A stretch of DNA of 64,000 bases, taken from NCBI RefSeq assembly GCF_000719865.1, contig NZ_JOID01000005.1, forward strand, positions 124,001 to 188,000, read 5' to 3'. The translations under genes were made by a program, and so were the position numbers. Positions 8,251-16,576 of this stretch are shown here, one piece after another. The notes under the pieces were generated by a model. It did not search any database and was not told the DNA's origin. It saw only the letters and a program-made list of their open reading frames with translations. Position 1 is the stretch's first letter, and each line of letters starts with the position of its first letter. Source of the DNA: Streptomyces albus subsp. albus. Lineage in GTDB: Bacteria; Actinomycetota; Actinomycetes; Streptomycetales; Streptomycetaceae.

Positions 8251-11133
8251 ATGCGTCTTCGCAGACTTCTGGCCGTCACCACGGCCGCCGGCTTAACAGC
8301 CACGGGCCTCGTCGCGGCCGGGGCGAACAGCGCCGCCGCGGCCACCGTCCCCGTCGGACAGGGCAGTTACAGCGACACCCGTCCGGCCGGCGCCGCCGGA
8401 CCGCAGAACAACAGCGGCGCCCCCGTCACCCCCAAGGTCACGGCCGCCGCCGAGGACCGGCCCGTGCCGACCAACGACTGGTGGTCGTCCCTGGCCTTCC
8501 AGCGCTTCGCGGACAACCCGTACTCCGAGAACATGTACGGCCACCCCCTCACCTACAAGGCGGTCTCCGGCGGACTGGAGGTCGGCTACCCCACCGCCTC
8601 GGCGATCGTCGGCGACGGCCGCCAGTACGAATTCCCGCACCAGCGGGATCTCACCGTCGGCCTCGACGGCCTCAACTCCCCCGACGCCAAGGCCCACGAC
8701 TGGAGCGACTGGACCGTCACGCCCCAGTGGTCCGACGGCTCCCGGACGTTCCGCGCCACCATCGGCCACGGCATGCCCTTCGTCTACGCCCAGGGCAGCG
8801 GCGGCGCCGCGCGGATCACCACCGCGAGCACGCCCGAGGTCTTCGCCGACGACGGCAACGTGCTCGGCGTCACCGTCGCCGGCCACCACTACGCGCTCTT
8901 CGCGCCCACCGGCAGCGACTGGACGGTCTCGGGGAACGACATCCGGGCCGGCCTGGGCTCCAAGGACTACTTCTCGCTGGCCGTCCTGCCCGACACCGAC
9001 GCCCTGGCGGACTACCGCGCCTACGCCTTCAGCTTCGTCACCGGCTCCAAGGCGACCTGGGACTACGACGAGAAGGCCGGCCGGGTGCGCGCCGGCTACA
9101 CCCTCACCACCACCGCCAAGGAGGGCACGGAGACCGGCACCCTCCAGGCCCTCTACCGCCACCAGTGGCTGCACACCACCGATCCGCTCACTCCCCACAC
9201 CTACGTCTCGCCCCGCGGCACCATGAAGGTGCGCGAGGGGAAGAGCTTTACCACCGAGCAGAAGGTGACCGGCGTCCTGCCCGGTCTGCCGAAGACCTCC
9301 GGCCCCGACACCGCCCGGCTCAAGACCTACCTCGACGAGGCCGTCAACGCCGGCGATCCGTTCAGCGGAGCCCGGGACACGTACTGGACCGGCAAGGCCC
9401 TGGGCAAGCTCGCCCAGCTCGTCCCCATCGCGGACCAGCTGGGGGAGACGGCCTCCCGGGACAAGCTGCTGGAGCTGATCAAGGGACGGCTGGAGGCGTG
9501 GTTCACCGCCGGCGGGGAGGCCGAGTTCTCCTACGACGCGGACTGGCGCACCCTCACCGGCTACCCCGCCTCCTACGGCAGCGACAAGGAGCTCAACGAC
9601 CACCACTTCCACTACGGCTACTTCGTGCTGGCTGCGGCCGTCGTCGCCCAGCACGACCCGGCGTGGGCGGCGGACTCCGCCTGGGGCGGCATGGTCGACC
9701 TGCTCGTACGGGACACCGCCAACCCCAGCCGGACCGACGCGATGTTCCCCTTCCTGCGCGGCTTCGACGTCTACGCCGGGCACAGCTGGGCCGCCGGACA
9801 CGCCTCCTTCGCGGCCGGCAACAACCAGGAGTCGTCCTCCGAGTCCGTCAACCTCAGCGCCGGACTCATCCTGTGGGGCTCGGCGACCGGCAACACCTCG
9901 CTGCGCGACCTCGGCGTCCACCTCCTCACCACGGAGTCGGAGGCCATCGCCCAGTACTGGTTCGACGCCGACGAGGAGGTCTACCCCGGCGACTACACCC
10001 ACGACATCGTCGGCATGGTGTGGAGCAGCGGCGCCGCCTACGCCACCTGGTGGACCGCCAACCCGGAGGAGATCCACGGCATCAACGTCCTCCCCGTGAC
10101 GGGCGGTTCGCTCCACCTGGCCCGCGAGAAGGACGCCATCCGGCGCAGCATCGCCGAGATGGAGAAGGAGAACGGCGGCCCGGCGACGGAGTGGCGCGAC
10201 CTGCTGTGGGAGTTCCAGGCCCTGGCCGACCCGGCGAAGGCCAAGGCCGCCTGGGACGCCAACGGTGGCGCCTACACCCCGGAGGAGGGCGAGACCAAGG
10301 CCCACACCTACCACTGGATCACCACGCTGGACGCGATCGGGACCCCCGACACCTCCGTCACCGCGGACAGCCCCACCGCCGCCGCGTTCGCCAAGGGCGA
10401 CCGCCGCACCTACGCGGCCCGCAACGACACCGGCACCGCCCGGACGGTCACCTTCTCCGACGGCGCGGTCCTCAACGTCCCCGCCCACTCCTCCGCCTCC
10501 GGCGACGGAACCGACACCCCGCTGCCGGGCGACCCGGACCCCACGCCCACCCCCACACCCACACCCACCGACCCGGAGCCCACCCCCACGGACCCGGAAC
10601 CCACCCCGACCGATCCCGAACCCACCCCGACGGACCCCTCCCCCTCGCCGGTGACCGGTGACACCTTCCACCTGCGTCCGGGCGGCACGCTCGGCACCAC
10701 CGCGGCCACGGCCCCGGCCACCGACACCATCGCCTCCGCCGAGGGCGGCAATTACGACGGCACCCCGCACAAGCCGCTGGTGTACGAGGTGCGGAACGTG
10801 GACGGCACCGTGAAGGACGGCGCTTCCACCGACTTCCGGCTCAAGGTCGACGCCGGTGTGTACGTCGGCCTCGGCCAGCAGGTCCGGATCTCCTACGACC
10901 TGACCGGCGACGGTTCCTTCGACCGCGTCGAGACGTACCGCTACTTCGCCACCGACCCCCTCCCCGGCTACGAGGACTACACCCCCGCCCGCACCGGACT
11001 GCTCTCCTCCTCCGGCACCCTGGGCAACCTCCGGGGAGGGACCGTCCGCGCCGAGGTCTGGAGCGCCATCGGCAACGCCCCGGCCACGCTCCAGGTCGGC
11101 ACCGGCTCGGTCCTGACCATCCCCTTCCGTTAG
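8251..11133 (+). CDS. Secreted GH81 endo-beta-1,3-glucanase with C-terminal binding domain
   Basis: A 960-residue extracellular laminarinase-type enzyme. Residues 1-31 form a Sec signal peptide ending in Ala-rich sequence. The GH81 catalytic domain (about 60-730) shows DWWSSLAFQRF, DDHHFHYGYFVLAAAV and NQESSSESVNLSAGLILWG, the last carrying the acidic residues of the family active site. A Pro/Thr/Asp/Glu repeat linker (about 755-800) joins a beta-rich C-terminal domain of about 155 residues that resembles CBM56, a beta-1,3-glucan binder (tentative). The ATG has an AAGGAGAG ribosome site. Codon 15 is TTA (8293-8295), so efficient translation should need the bldA tRNA. It likely degrades fungal or algal beta-1,3-glucan. 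Confidence 0.92.
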   Translation: MRLRRLLAVTTAAGLTATGLVAAGANSAAAATVPVGQGSYSDTRPAGAAGPQNNSGAPVTPKVTAAAEDRPVPTNDWWSSLAFQRFADNPYSENMYGHPLTYKAVSGGLEVGYPTASAIVGDGRQYEFPHQRDLTVGLDGLNSPDAKAHDWSDWTVTPQWSDGSRTFRATIGHGMPFVYAQGSGGAARITTASTPEVFADDGNVLGVTVAGHHYALFAPTGSDWTVSGNDIRAGLGSKDYFSLAVLPDTDALADYRAYAFSFVTGSKATWDYDEKAGRVRAGYTLTTTAKEGTETGTLQALYRHQWLHTTDPLTPHTYVSPRGTMKVREGKSFTTEQKVTGVLPGLPKTSGPDTARLKTYLDEAVNAGDPFSGARDTYWTGKALGKLAQLVPIADQLGETASRDKLLELIKGRLEAWFTAGGEAEFSYDADWRTLTGYPASYGSDKELNDHHFHYGYFVLAAAVVAQHDPAWAADSAWGGMVDLLVRDTANPSRTDAMFPFLRGFDVYAGHSWAAGHASFAAGNNQESSSESVNLSAGLILWGSATGNTSLRDLGVHLLTTESEAIAQYWFDADEEVYPGDYTHDIVGMVWSSGAAYATWWTANPEEIHGINVLPVTGGSLHLAREKDAIRRSIAEMEKENGGPATEWRDLLWEFQALADPAKAKAAWDANGGAYTPEEGETKAHTYHWITTLDAIGTPDTSVTADSPTAAAFAKGDRRTYAARNDTGTARTVTFSDGAVLNVPAHSSASGDGTDTPLPGDPDPTPTPTPTPTDPEPTPTDPEPTPTDPEPTPTDPSPSPVTGDTFHLRPGGTLGTTAATAPATDTIASAEGGNYDGTPHKPLVYEVRNVDGTVKDGASTDFRLKVDAGVYVGLGQQVRISYDLTGDGSFDRVETYRYFATDPLPGYEDYTPARTGLLSSSGTLGNLRGGTVRAEVWSAIGNAPATLQVGTGSVLTIPFR

Positions 11134-11176
11134 ACCACGGCCCGGCGGCGGCCCCGCGGCCCCGGGCCGGCGGTGA

Positions 11177-11218
11177 GCGCCCGGGATCACCCGGTGTCAG
11201 GCGGGTGATCCCGGGCGC
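11177..11218. terminator. Bidirectional terminator between convergent genes
   Basis: Perfect 16-nt arms (11177-11192 and 11203-11218) with a 10-nt loop lie between the end of the glucanase gene (11133, plus) and the end of the PIN-like gene (11266, minus). The hairpin can serve both strands. Confidence 0.75.
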
Positions 11219-11265
11219 GGCCCGTACACGACGCCGCGCCCGAAAAGCGCACGCAGCACTTCCGG

Positions 11266-11646
11266 CTACTCCGCGACCGGCATGATCGCCACACCGAATC
11301 CCTTGTAGGTGCCGGGCCGCGTCGTCGCGATCTCCCAACCGGTGGTGGTGGCGAGCATGGCAGCGTGAACCGCCGGCCAGCCATCGGCGGGCCAGAGTGC
11401 CTGAGCCAGCCGGCCACAGGCGTCAGCCGTGATCCGGTCGAGGGTGTGGACGTCCACCCCGGGGAGCTGCGCGAGGTGCAAGGAGATGCCGGCACGGTGC
11501 CGGACGGCTTCCGCGACACACATCGCGGGGGCCGCGATGGTGTAGTCGGGGCGGCTGTGGGCCCGGACGATATAAGCCGAGAGAAGCCGGTTGCCGGAGC
11601 CCGCGGCGGTCAGGGCGTGGTGGTCGAAGATGATGCCGTTGCTCAT
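11266..11646 (-). CDS. PIN-like domain protein, putative toxin of a type II TA pair
   Basis: A 126-residue protein starting SNGIIFDHHALTAAG, which matches the first strand and first acidic residue of PIN-domain RNases. CVAEAVRH provides the usual second acid. The C-terminal half departs from the family: the helix that normally begins with a catalytic Asp reads WPAVHAAMLA, and the late TSD-type strand reads EIATTRPGTY. The active site may therefore be incomplete. Its ATG overlaps the stop of the upstream gene by 4 nt (ATGA), as in VapBC modules. It could be a VapC-like RNase, or a degenerate relative kept for DNA or RNA binding. Confidence 0.6.
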   Translation of the reverse strand: MSNGIIFDHHALTAAGSGNRLLSAYIVRAHSRPDYTIAAPAMCVAEAVRHRAGISLHLAQLPGVDVHTLDRITADACGRLAQALWPADGWPAVHAAMLATTTGWEIATTRPGTYKGFGVAIMPVAE

Positions 11647-11945
11647 GCGGCACCCGCGCCCCCGGCTGAGCGCCGAGCCTCGGTGCGGGCGATGCTGGCC
11701 GCGATCATGCCTTCGGCCTCGATGAGTTCCTCGTCGCTGAGACGGGCGCCTCCGAGAAGATTCTCCTCCACATAGGCCCGGACTCTTTCCGCTTGCCGGT
11801 CACGCTCTATGCGGTAACGCGCTGTTTCGTTGAGCCAGGCGGAGACCGAGGACGTCTGACCACTGGCCACCAGATCCTGCACCGCGTGCAGAAGTTCGGG
11901 ATCCAGAGTCACGGAAACGGGCTTCTTCGGCGCCTTCTCAGTCAT
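11643..11945 (-). CDS. Putative antitoxin (ribbon-helix-helix type)
   Basis: A 100-residue charged protein. Residues 8-45 (PVSVTLDPELLHAVQDLVASG, then TSSVSAWLNETARY) fit a ribbon-helix-helix DNA-binding unit. The C-terminal half is helical and acidic (LSDEELIEAEGMIAASIARTEA), suited to wrapping a toxin. It is translationally coupled to the downstream PIN-like gene by an ATGA overlap. The order antitoxin then toxin is standard for VapBC. It probably represses its own promoter. Confidence 0.6.
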   Translation of the reverse strand: MTEKAPKKPVSVTLDPELLHAVQDLVASGQTSSVSAWLNETARYRIERDRQAERVRAYVEENLLGGARLSDEELIEAEGMIAASIARTEARRSAGGAGAA

Positions 11946-12066
11946 GACACGATGCTATACGAACCCCATGCGATTCCCTCGCATGGTCGCCGGAAGGGCC
12001 GTCGCGCACTCGCCGGGCCCTCGCGCACGTGGCCGGAACGGAGCGGTGCGCCCGGTGCCGTTCGGA

Positions 12067-12072
12067 TAGAGT
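12067..12072 (+). promoter_or_regulatory. -10 box (TAGAGT) of the trp leader
   Basis: TAGAGT lies 7 nt before the ATG of the Trp leader peptide, with no ribosome site between. The leader transcript is predicted to begin at or next to this ATG. Confidence 0.55.
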
Positions 12073-12079
12073 GGCCGGC

Positions 12080-12154
12080 ATGTTCGCGCCTCTGACCCAG
12101 AACTGGTGGTGGCCCGCTGAGACGGCGGCCCACCTCCTCGCGCGTACCCACTGA
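12080..12154 (+). CDS. trpL: trp leader peptide (attenuator peptide with WWW)
   Basis: This 24-residue open frame, MFAPLTQNWWWPAETAAH followed by LLARTH and TGA, holds three consecutive Trp codons (12104-12112). It ends 11 nt before a perfect GC hairpin with a T run, and the anthranilate synthase gene starts 91 nt further on. This is the classic arrangement for transcription attenuation: stalling at the Trp codons when charged tRNA-Trp is scarce would prevent the terminator from forming. A trp attenuator before the anthranilate synthase gene has been reported in Streptomyces venezuelae (from memory). The ATG sits 7 nt after a -10 box, so translation is probably leaderless. Confidence 0.9.
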   Translation: MFAPLTQNWWWPAETAAHLLARTH

Positions 12155-12165
12155 ACCTCTCACCG

Positions 12166-12200
12166 CGAAGGCCGCCCCCGGGGGCGGCCTTCGGCGTTTT
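12166..12200 (+). terminator. trp attenuator terminator
   Basis: Perfect 14-nt arms (12166-12179 and 12180-12193) centred on CCCCC/GGGGG are followed by GCGTTTT. It lies between the leader peptide and trpEG and is the regulated terminator of the attenuator. Confidence 0.85.
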
Positions 12201-12245
12201 CACGGACGGCCGTCCCTCCGCAGCTGACGGAAGGAACCGCCCGCC

Positions 12246-14324
12246 ATGGAACGATCACCCGGCACCGCCCGCACCTCCGCTTCCCCCGTCTCTCCCGCCT
12301 CCCCGAGCCCGTCCCCCGCCGCTCCCGGCCCCGACGGCTTCCTCGCCTCCCCCGCCGCCGTCGTGGCGCGGCTGCTGAGCCCGGGCGGCCCGCCCTTCGC
12401 GCTGCTGCGCCGCCGGTCGCCGGGACGGGAGGAGGACGTGGTCGAGATCCTCACCGGTCCCGTCGAGCACGTCGAGCGGCTGGCCGACATCCCGCTCGGC
12501 GAGGGGCCGGCCGCGGACGGACGGCCCGTCACCGACGCGCTCGCCCTCATCCCCTTCCGCCAGATCCGCGAGCGCGGCTTCGACGTCCGGGACGACGGGA
12601 CGCCGCTGGCCGTCCTCCGCCCCGAGCAAACCCTCGAACTGCCGCTCGCCGCCCTCCTGGACGCCCTGCCCCGGCATCCGGTGCGGGTGGAGAACGGGGC
12701 CTTCGACGTGACCGACGACGCCTACGCGGAGATCGTGGAGCGCGTCGTCCGGGACGAGATCGGCCGCGGCGAGGGCGCCAACTTCGTCATCCGCCGCACC
12801 TTCCGCGGTGAGATCCCCGGCTTCGGCCCCGCCGACGCCCTCGCCCTCTTCCGGCGGCTGCTCGCCGGGGAGCGCGGCGCCTACTGGACGTACGCCGTGC
12901 ACACCGGCGAGCGCACCCTGGTCGGCGCCAGTCCGGAGGCGCATGTGCGGATGTCCGGCGGAACGGTCGTGATGAACCCCATCAGCGGCACCTACCGCTA
13001 CCCGCCCGGCGGGCCGGACGCCGAGGGCCTGCTGCGCTTCCTGCACGACCGCAAGGAGGTGGAGGAGCTGTCCATGGTCGTGGACGAGGAGCTGAAGATG
13101 ATGTGCGCCGTCGGCGACCGCGGCGGCGCCGTCATCGGGCCGAGGCTGAAGGAGATGGCGCATCTCGCGCACACCGAGTACGAGTTGCGCGGCCGCAGCT
13201 CCCGGGACGTCCGGGAGGTGCTGCGGGACACCATGTTCGCGGCGACGGTCACCGGCTCACCGGTCCAGAACGCCTGCCGCGTCATCGAACGGTACGAACC
13301 CATGAGCGCGGCGGACCCGGACGGCCGCGGGCGCGGCTACTACGCGGGCGCGCTCGCGCTCATCGGACGGGACGCGGGCGGCGCGCAGACCCTGGACTCC
13401 CCCATCCTCATCCGGACCGCCGACATCGCCCCGGACGGCCGGCTGCGGGTGCCGGTCGGCGCCACCCTCGTCCGCCACTCCGACCCGCGGAGCGAGGTGG
13501 CCGAGACGCACGCCAAGGCGGCCGGCGTCCTCGCCGCGCTGGGCGTGCGTCCCGCGCCCGGCGGCCCGGACGGCCGGGGCGGCCCGGACGGCGCCGCGCC
13601 GCGGCGGCTCGCGGACGATCCGCGGGTGCGGGCCGCGCTCGACGCCCGCCGCGCCTCCCTGGCACCGTTCTGGCTGCGCATGCGGACGGCGGAGGACCCG
13701 GCGGCGTCCGCCGCCCCGCTCGGCCCCGCCCTCTCCGGCCACCACGCCCTGGTCGTCGACGGCGAGGACACCTTCACGGCCATGCTGGCGCACCTGCTGC
13801 ACTCCACCGGTCTCGCGGTGACCGTACGCCGCTACGACGAGCCGGGGCTGCGCGAGGCGGCGCTCGCCCACCGCGGCCCGGTGGTCCTCGGCCCCGGCCC
13901 GGGCGACCCGGCCGACGCGGCCGACCCCAAGATGCGCTTTCTGCGCGCCCTCGCCGCCGAACTGCTGCGGGAGCACCGGCACGGGCTGCTGGGCGTCTGT
14001 CTCGGTCACGAACTGCTCGCCGCGGAACTGGGGCTGGAGACCGTCCGGAAGGACGTGCCCCACCAGGGCGCGCAGGAGCGGATCGACTTCTTCGGCCGCG
14101 AGGAGACCGTCGGCTTCTACAACACCTTCACCGCGCGCTGCGGGGAGGCGGCGGCACGAGAGCTGGCCCTGCGGCAGGTGGAGCTGAGCCGCGATCCGGT
14201 CACCGGCGACATCCACGCGCTGCGCGGTCCCGGCTTCGCGGGGGTGCAGTTCCACCCGGAGTCGGTGCTGACCCTCGACGGGAGGTCCGTCGTCACCGGC
14301 CTGCTGGCGGCCGTGCGCGTGTAG
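12246..14324 (+). CDS. trpEG: Fused anthranilate synthase (TrpE-TrpG)
   Basis: A 692-residue fusion converting chorismate and glutamine to anthranilate. The N-terminal chorismate-binding domain (to about residue 435) contains PEAHVRMSGG, NPISGTYRY, VDEELKMM and TVTGSPVQNACRVIERYEP, a variant typical of the PhzE/TrpE-fused branch. The C-terminal class I glutamine amidotransferase (about 495-690) has GPGPGDP, the nucleophile motif GVCLGHE and the FHPES His-Glu pair. The start is ATG 12246 behind a GGAAGGAA ribosome site. Upstream lie a Trp-rich leader peptide and terminator. The same architecture also occurs in phenazine enzymes (ADIC synthase), but the Trp attenuator argues for tryptophan synthesis. 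Confidence 0.93.
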   Translation: MERSPGTARTSASPVSPASPSPSPAAPGPDGFLASPAAVVARLLSPGGPPFALLRRRSPGREEDVVEILTGPVEHVERLADIPLGEGPAADGRPVTDALALIPFRQIRERGFDVRDDGTPLAVLRPEQTLELPLAALLDALPRHPVRVENGAFDVTDDAYAEIVERVVRDEIGRGEGANFVIRRTFRGEIPGFGPADALALFRRLLAGERGAYWTYAVHTGERTLVGASPEAHVRMSGGTVVMNPISGTYRYPPGGPDAEGLLRFLHDRKEVEELSMVVDEELKMMCAVGDRGGAVIGPRLKEMAHLAHTEYELRGRSSRDVREVLRDTMFAATVTGSPVQNACRVIERYEPMSAADPDGRGRGYYAGALALIGRDAGGAQTLDSPILIRTADIAPDGRLRVPVGATLVRHSDPRSEVAETHAKAAGVLAALGVRPAPGGPDGRGGPDGAAPRRLADDPRVRAALDARRASLAPFWLRMRTAEDPAASAAPLGPALSGHHALVVDGEDTFTAMLAHLLHSTGLAVTVRRYDEPGLREAALAHRGPVVLGPGPGDPADAADPKMRFLRALAAELLREHRHGLLGVCLGHELLAAELGLETVRKDVPHQGAQERIDFFGREETVGFYNTFTARCGEAAARELALRQVELSRDPVTGDIHALRGPGFAGVQFHPESVLTLDGRSVVTGLLAAVRV

Positions 14325-14578
14325 GGCCGCTCCGGTGCGGCCACAGCGGCCGCGGGGAGCTGGTCACCGGGAGCGCCGGGGTCCGCGGGCCCGCCCCGGC
14401 GTCCCCGGACCCAGAGGTCCGTACGGAACGGGACCGAGACCCGGCCATGCCGCGCCCCGGCGGCAAGTGCGGCGGGCGCGGCGGGCAGCCGTCCGGCGGA
14501 CGAACGGCGCCCCCCGCGGCCGCCGCGGTCACGCGGTCGCCTGCCGCGCCCCGGGGACCGGGCCCGGCGAAGGCCCGG

Positions 14579-15556
14579 CTAATCGTCCGGTTCCGGTTCC
14601 TCCTCCCCGGCCTTCCACAGCTCCTCGAAGCGCTTGATGCGCCGGGCCACCCGGTCCTCGCGCAGGTCCAGCGTGGTCTTGGCGTTCATCCCGCGCAGGT
14701 CCGGCTCGACCTCGTAGGACAGCGAGTGGTCGAAGACGATGAAGTCGTTCGTGGTGTCGATCCCGGCCGTCGGGGGCAGCTCGGACAGCGCGAGGACGCG
14801 CACCTCGATGCCCAGGCCCTTCTGGTGCTCCACCACTTGCAGCAGTTCTTCGTCGATCTCCTGCGGTGTGTTGACGATGAACAGCCGGCGGATGCTCACC
14901 CCGTGCTCGTGGATCGCGTCCCGCTGGGCCCGCAGATAGCGCTGCCCCAGCTCGGTGGGCCAGAAGTCGTGGTCCACGGAGGTGCTGGTGGCGTCGATGG
15001 TGCGGGAGGCGCACTGGGTGAGCGTCACGATCCAGTCGTGGTCCTCCCCGTCGTAGTCGGCGTGTTTCTGATGGAGGTTGGCCATCAGGGTGCCGACGCG
15101 GGTGACCTCGGCCTGGGCGAACGCCTTCACGATGTCGGGCCCCTCGGAGCCGACGGTCGTGGCGTTGCGCACCAGCCGGGTCACCCCGTCGGCCCGCAGG
15201 GCCGAGCCCTCGACCAGGCCGAACAGCTCGGTGGCGTGGTTGATCTTGGCGAAGCCCTCGGCGACCAGCTCCTTCATCTCGGCGTTGTGGACGGTGAGGC
15301 TGTGCTCCACGGCGCCGAGCCGCCGCTCGAAGTCGACCATGTACTGCACGATCATGGCCGCTCCGGCGACGAAGACGGAGACCGTCAGCTTCCAGACCTC
15401 CGGTTGCTCGACGGCGTTGGTCAGGGCGTAGGTGAAACCGCCGATCAACGCGGTGATGAGGGTCTTCAGCAGGAATGGCGGAATGCCGGCCTGCCGCGGC
15501 GGGTCCAGGGCCGCCGCGGCGGCCGGTGCTCCCGGTGTTCTCGTCGATGCGTGCAT
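14579..15556 (-). CDS. Two-helix membrane protein of unknown function, last gene of the accessory block
   Basis: About 325 residues from ATG 15556 (GGGGGAG upstream). The frame stays open to 15688 but upstream codons look non-coding. Two hydrophobic segments lie near residues 26-45 and 53-70. After them comes a helical stretch, then a soluble domain with HDWIVTLTQCASRTIDATS, DFWPTELGQRYLRAQRDAI and RRLFIVNTPQEID. This part recalls PLD-like or effector-associated folds in bacterial signalling proteins, but no HKD motif is seen, so I do not name it. It begins 47 nt after the SCO2521-like gene on the same strand and probably shares its transcript. The domain would face the cytoplasm. Confidence 0.7.
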   Translation of the reverse strand: MHASTRTPGAPAAAAALDPPRQAGIPPFLLKTLITALIGGFTYALTNAVEQPEVWKLTVSVFVAGAAMIVQYMVDFERRLGAVEHSLTVHNAEMKELVAEGFAKINHATELFGLVEGSALRADGVTRLVRNATTVGSEGPDIVKAFAQAEVTRVGTLMANLHQKHADYDGEDHDWIVTLTQCASRTIDATSTSVDHDFWPTELGQRYLRAQRDAIHEHGVSIRRLFIVNTPQEIDEELLQVVEHQKGLGIEVRVLALSELPPTAGIDTTNDFIVFDHSLSYEVEPDLRGMNAKTTLDLREDRVARRIKRFEELWKAGEEEPEPDD

Positions 15557-15603
15557 CTGTCGTCCAACTCCCCCGGTCGGGTTTGCGCGTGCCCGCACCC
15601 CCG

Positions 15604-16575
15604 TCAGCGTGCCGTCAGGGCTTCGCGCAGCAACGGAATGGCCTGCAGGGCGAGCTGGTCCCTGATGCGCTGGACCAGCGTCTGCCACTGCCGGGTGAAT
15701 CCGGGCTCCCGCTCAAGCACCTCCCACAGCGGGCCCAGGGTCGTGTCCACTCGTGCTCTCGGCATCCACAGGTGCAACAGATGGTCCACGGCCGGGCGGA
15801 GCGCCATCACGGCCTCGTGCCCGTCCGCCGATCCCAGCCGGCTGCGCTCGACCATCCGTACGAGGGTCGTGAGCAGCCAGTCGTGCAGGGCCAGATCCTC
15901 ACAGAGGCCGGCGCAGCGGGAAGGTTCCACGTGCTCCGGCAGCCGCAGCTCCACGGTGCGGAGCCCGTCCTCGGCGAGGGTGAAGCGTTCGATCGACGGG
16001 CCGTCGCCGTCCCGGGCCCGTAACGCGGCCCAGCGCAGCCGTGTGCGCCGGGATTTGAAGGGGGGCCGCTGGTCCAGCAGCGGATGCCGCAGCAGATCGC
16101 CGAGGAGCCGTTCGGCGATCGCCCCCAGATCGAGCTCGCCGGGCTCCCTGCGGTCGGCCAGGACGCCGTCGGCGACGGCCCGTTCGGGCAGCCGGCCCAG
16201 GGGTTCCACCACACCGGGCCGGACGAGGTAGTGCCCCCAGGGGCGGCGCGGCTCCGCGCCCCGGCCCGGGGAGCGGAAGTACGCGGTGCTCTGGAGCACC
16301 CGGCCCTCGGTGAGCACGGCGCGGGCGGCGACCGTGCCGACGGCGCGCACCTTGGCGCCGGTGGCCGCGGGCAGCCGGCAGTCCACACCGGTGAGGACGT
16401 CCGGGGAGACGGCGTGCAGATTGGGCCGCTCGGAGATCCGCACCCGCTCGTCCGCCCGGATGCGGAGCAGTTCGCCCGCGGCCGCCGCGGGCAGCGACGC
16501 GAAGGTCTGGAGGAGGCAGGTGCGGACCTCACCACAGATCAGCACGGTCTCCCCGGGGTCTCCGGGCGCCCGCAT
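15604..16575 (-). CDS. SCO2521-family protein of unknown function
   Basis: About 323 residues starting RAPGDPGETVLICGEVRTCLLQTF from ATG 16575, which lies one base after the stop of the upstream gene. No known catalytic motif, signal peptide or membrane helix is visible. The sequence alternates beta-rich N-terminal and helical C-terminal parts (LPEHVEPSRCAGLCEDLALHDWLLTT). I recognise it by sequence and context as the family named after S. coelicolor SCO2521, whose function is not established. Codon 185 is TTA (16021-16023), unusual for Streptomyces and a mark of bldA-dependent translation. It belongs to the tightly packed five-gene cassette. Confidence 0.75.
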   Translation of the reverse strand: MRAPGDPGETVLICGEVRTCLLQTFASLPAAAAGELLRIRADERVRISERPNLHAVSPDVLTGVDCRLPAATGAKVRAVGTVAARAVLTEGRVLQSTAYFRSPGRGAEPRRPWGHYLVRPGVVEPLGRLPERAVADGVLADRREPGELDLGAIAERLLGDLLRHPLLDQRPPFKSRRTRLRWAALRARDGDGPSIERFTLAEDGLRTVELRLPEHVEPSRCAGLCEDLALHDWLLTTLVRMVERSRLGSADGHEAVMALRPAVDHLLHLWMPRARVDTTLGPLWEVLEREPGFTRQWQTLVQRIRDQLALQAIPLLREALTAR

Positions 16576-16576
16576 C

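Noticed and set aside
10500..10650. Tandem repeat as CRISPR or satellite
   Set aside because: The repeats encode the Pro/Thr/Asp/Glu linker of the glucanase in frame. They are a protein linker, not a CRISPR.
8293..11190. 965-codon minus-strand frame
   Set aside because: Entirely antisense to the GH81 gene, which has clear signal peptide and catalytic motifs.
12246..14324. Phenazine-type ADIC synthase
   Set aside because: The fused architecture is shared, but there are no phenazine genes nearby and the upstream Trp attenuator supports tryptophan synthesis.
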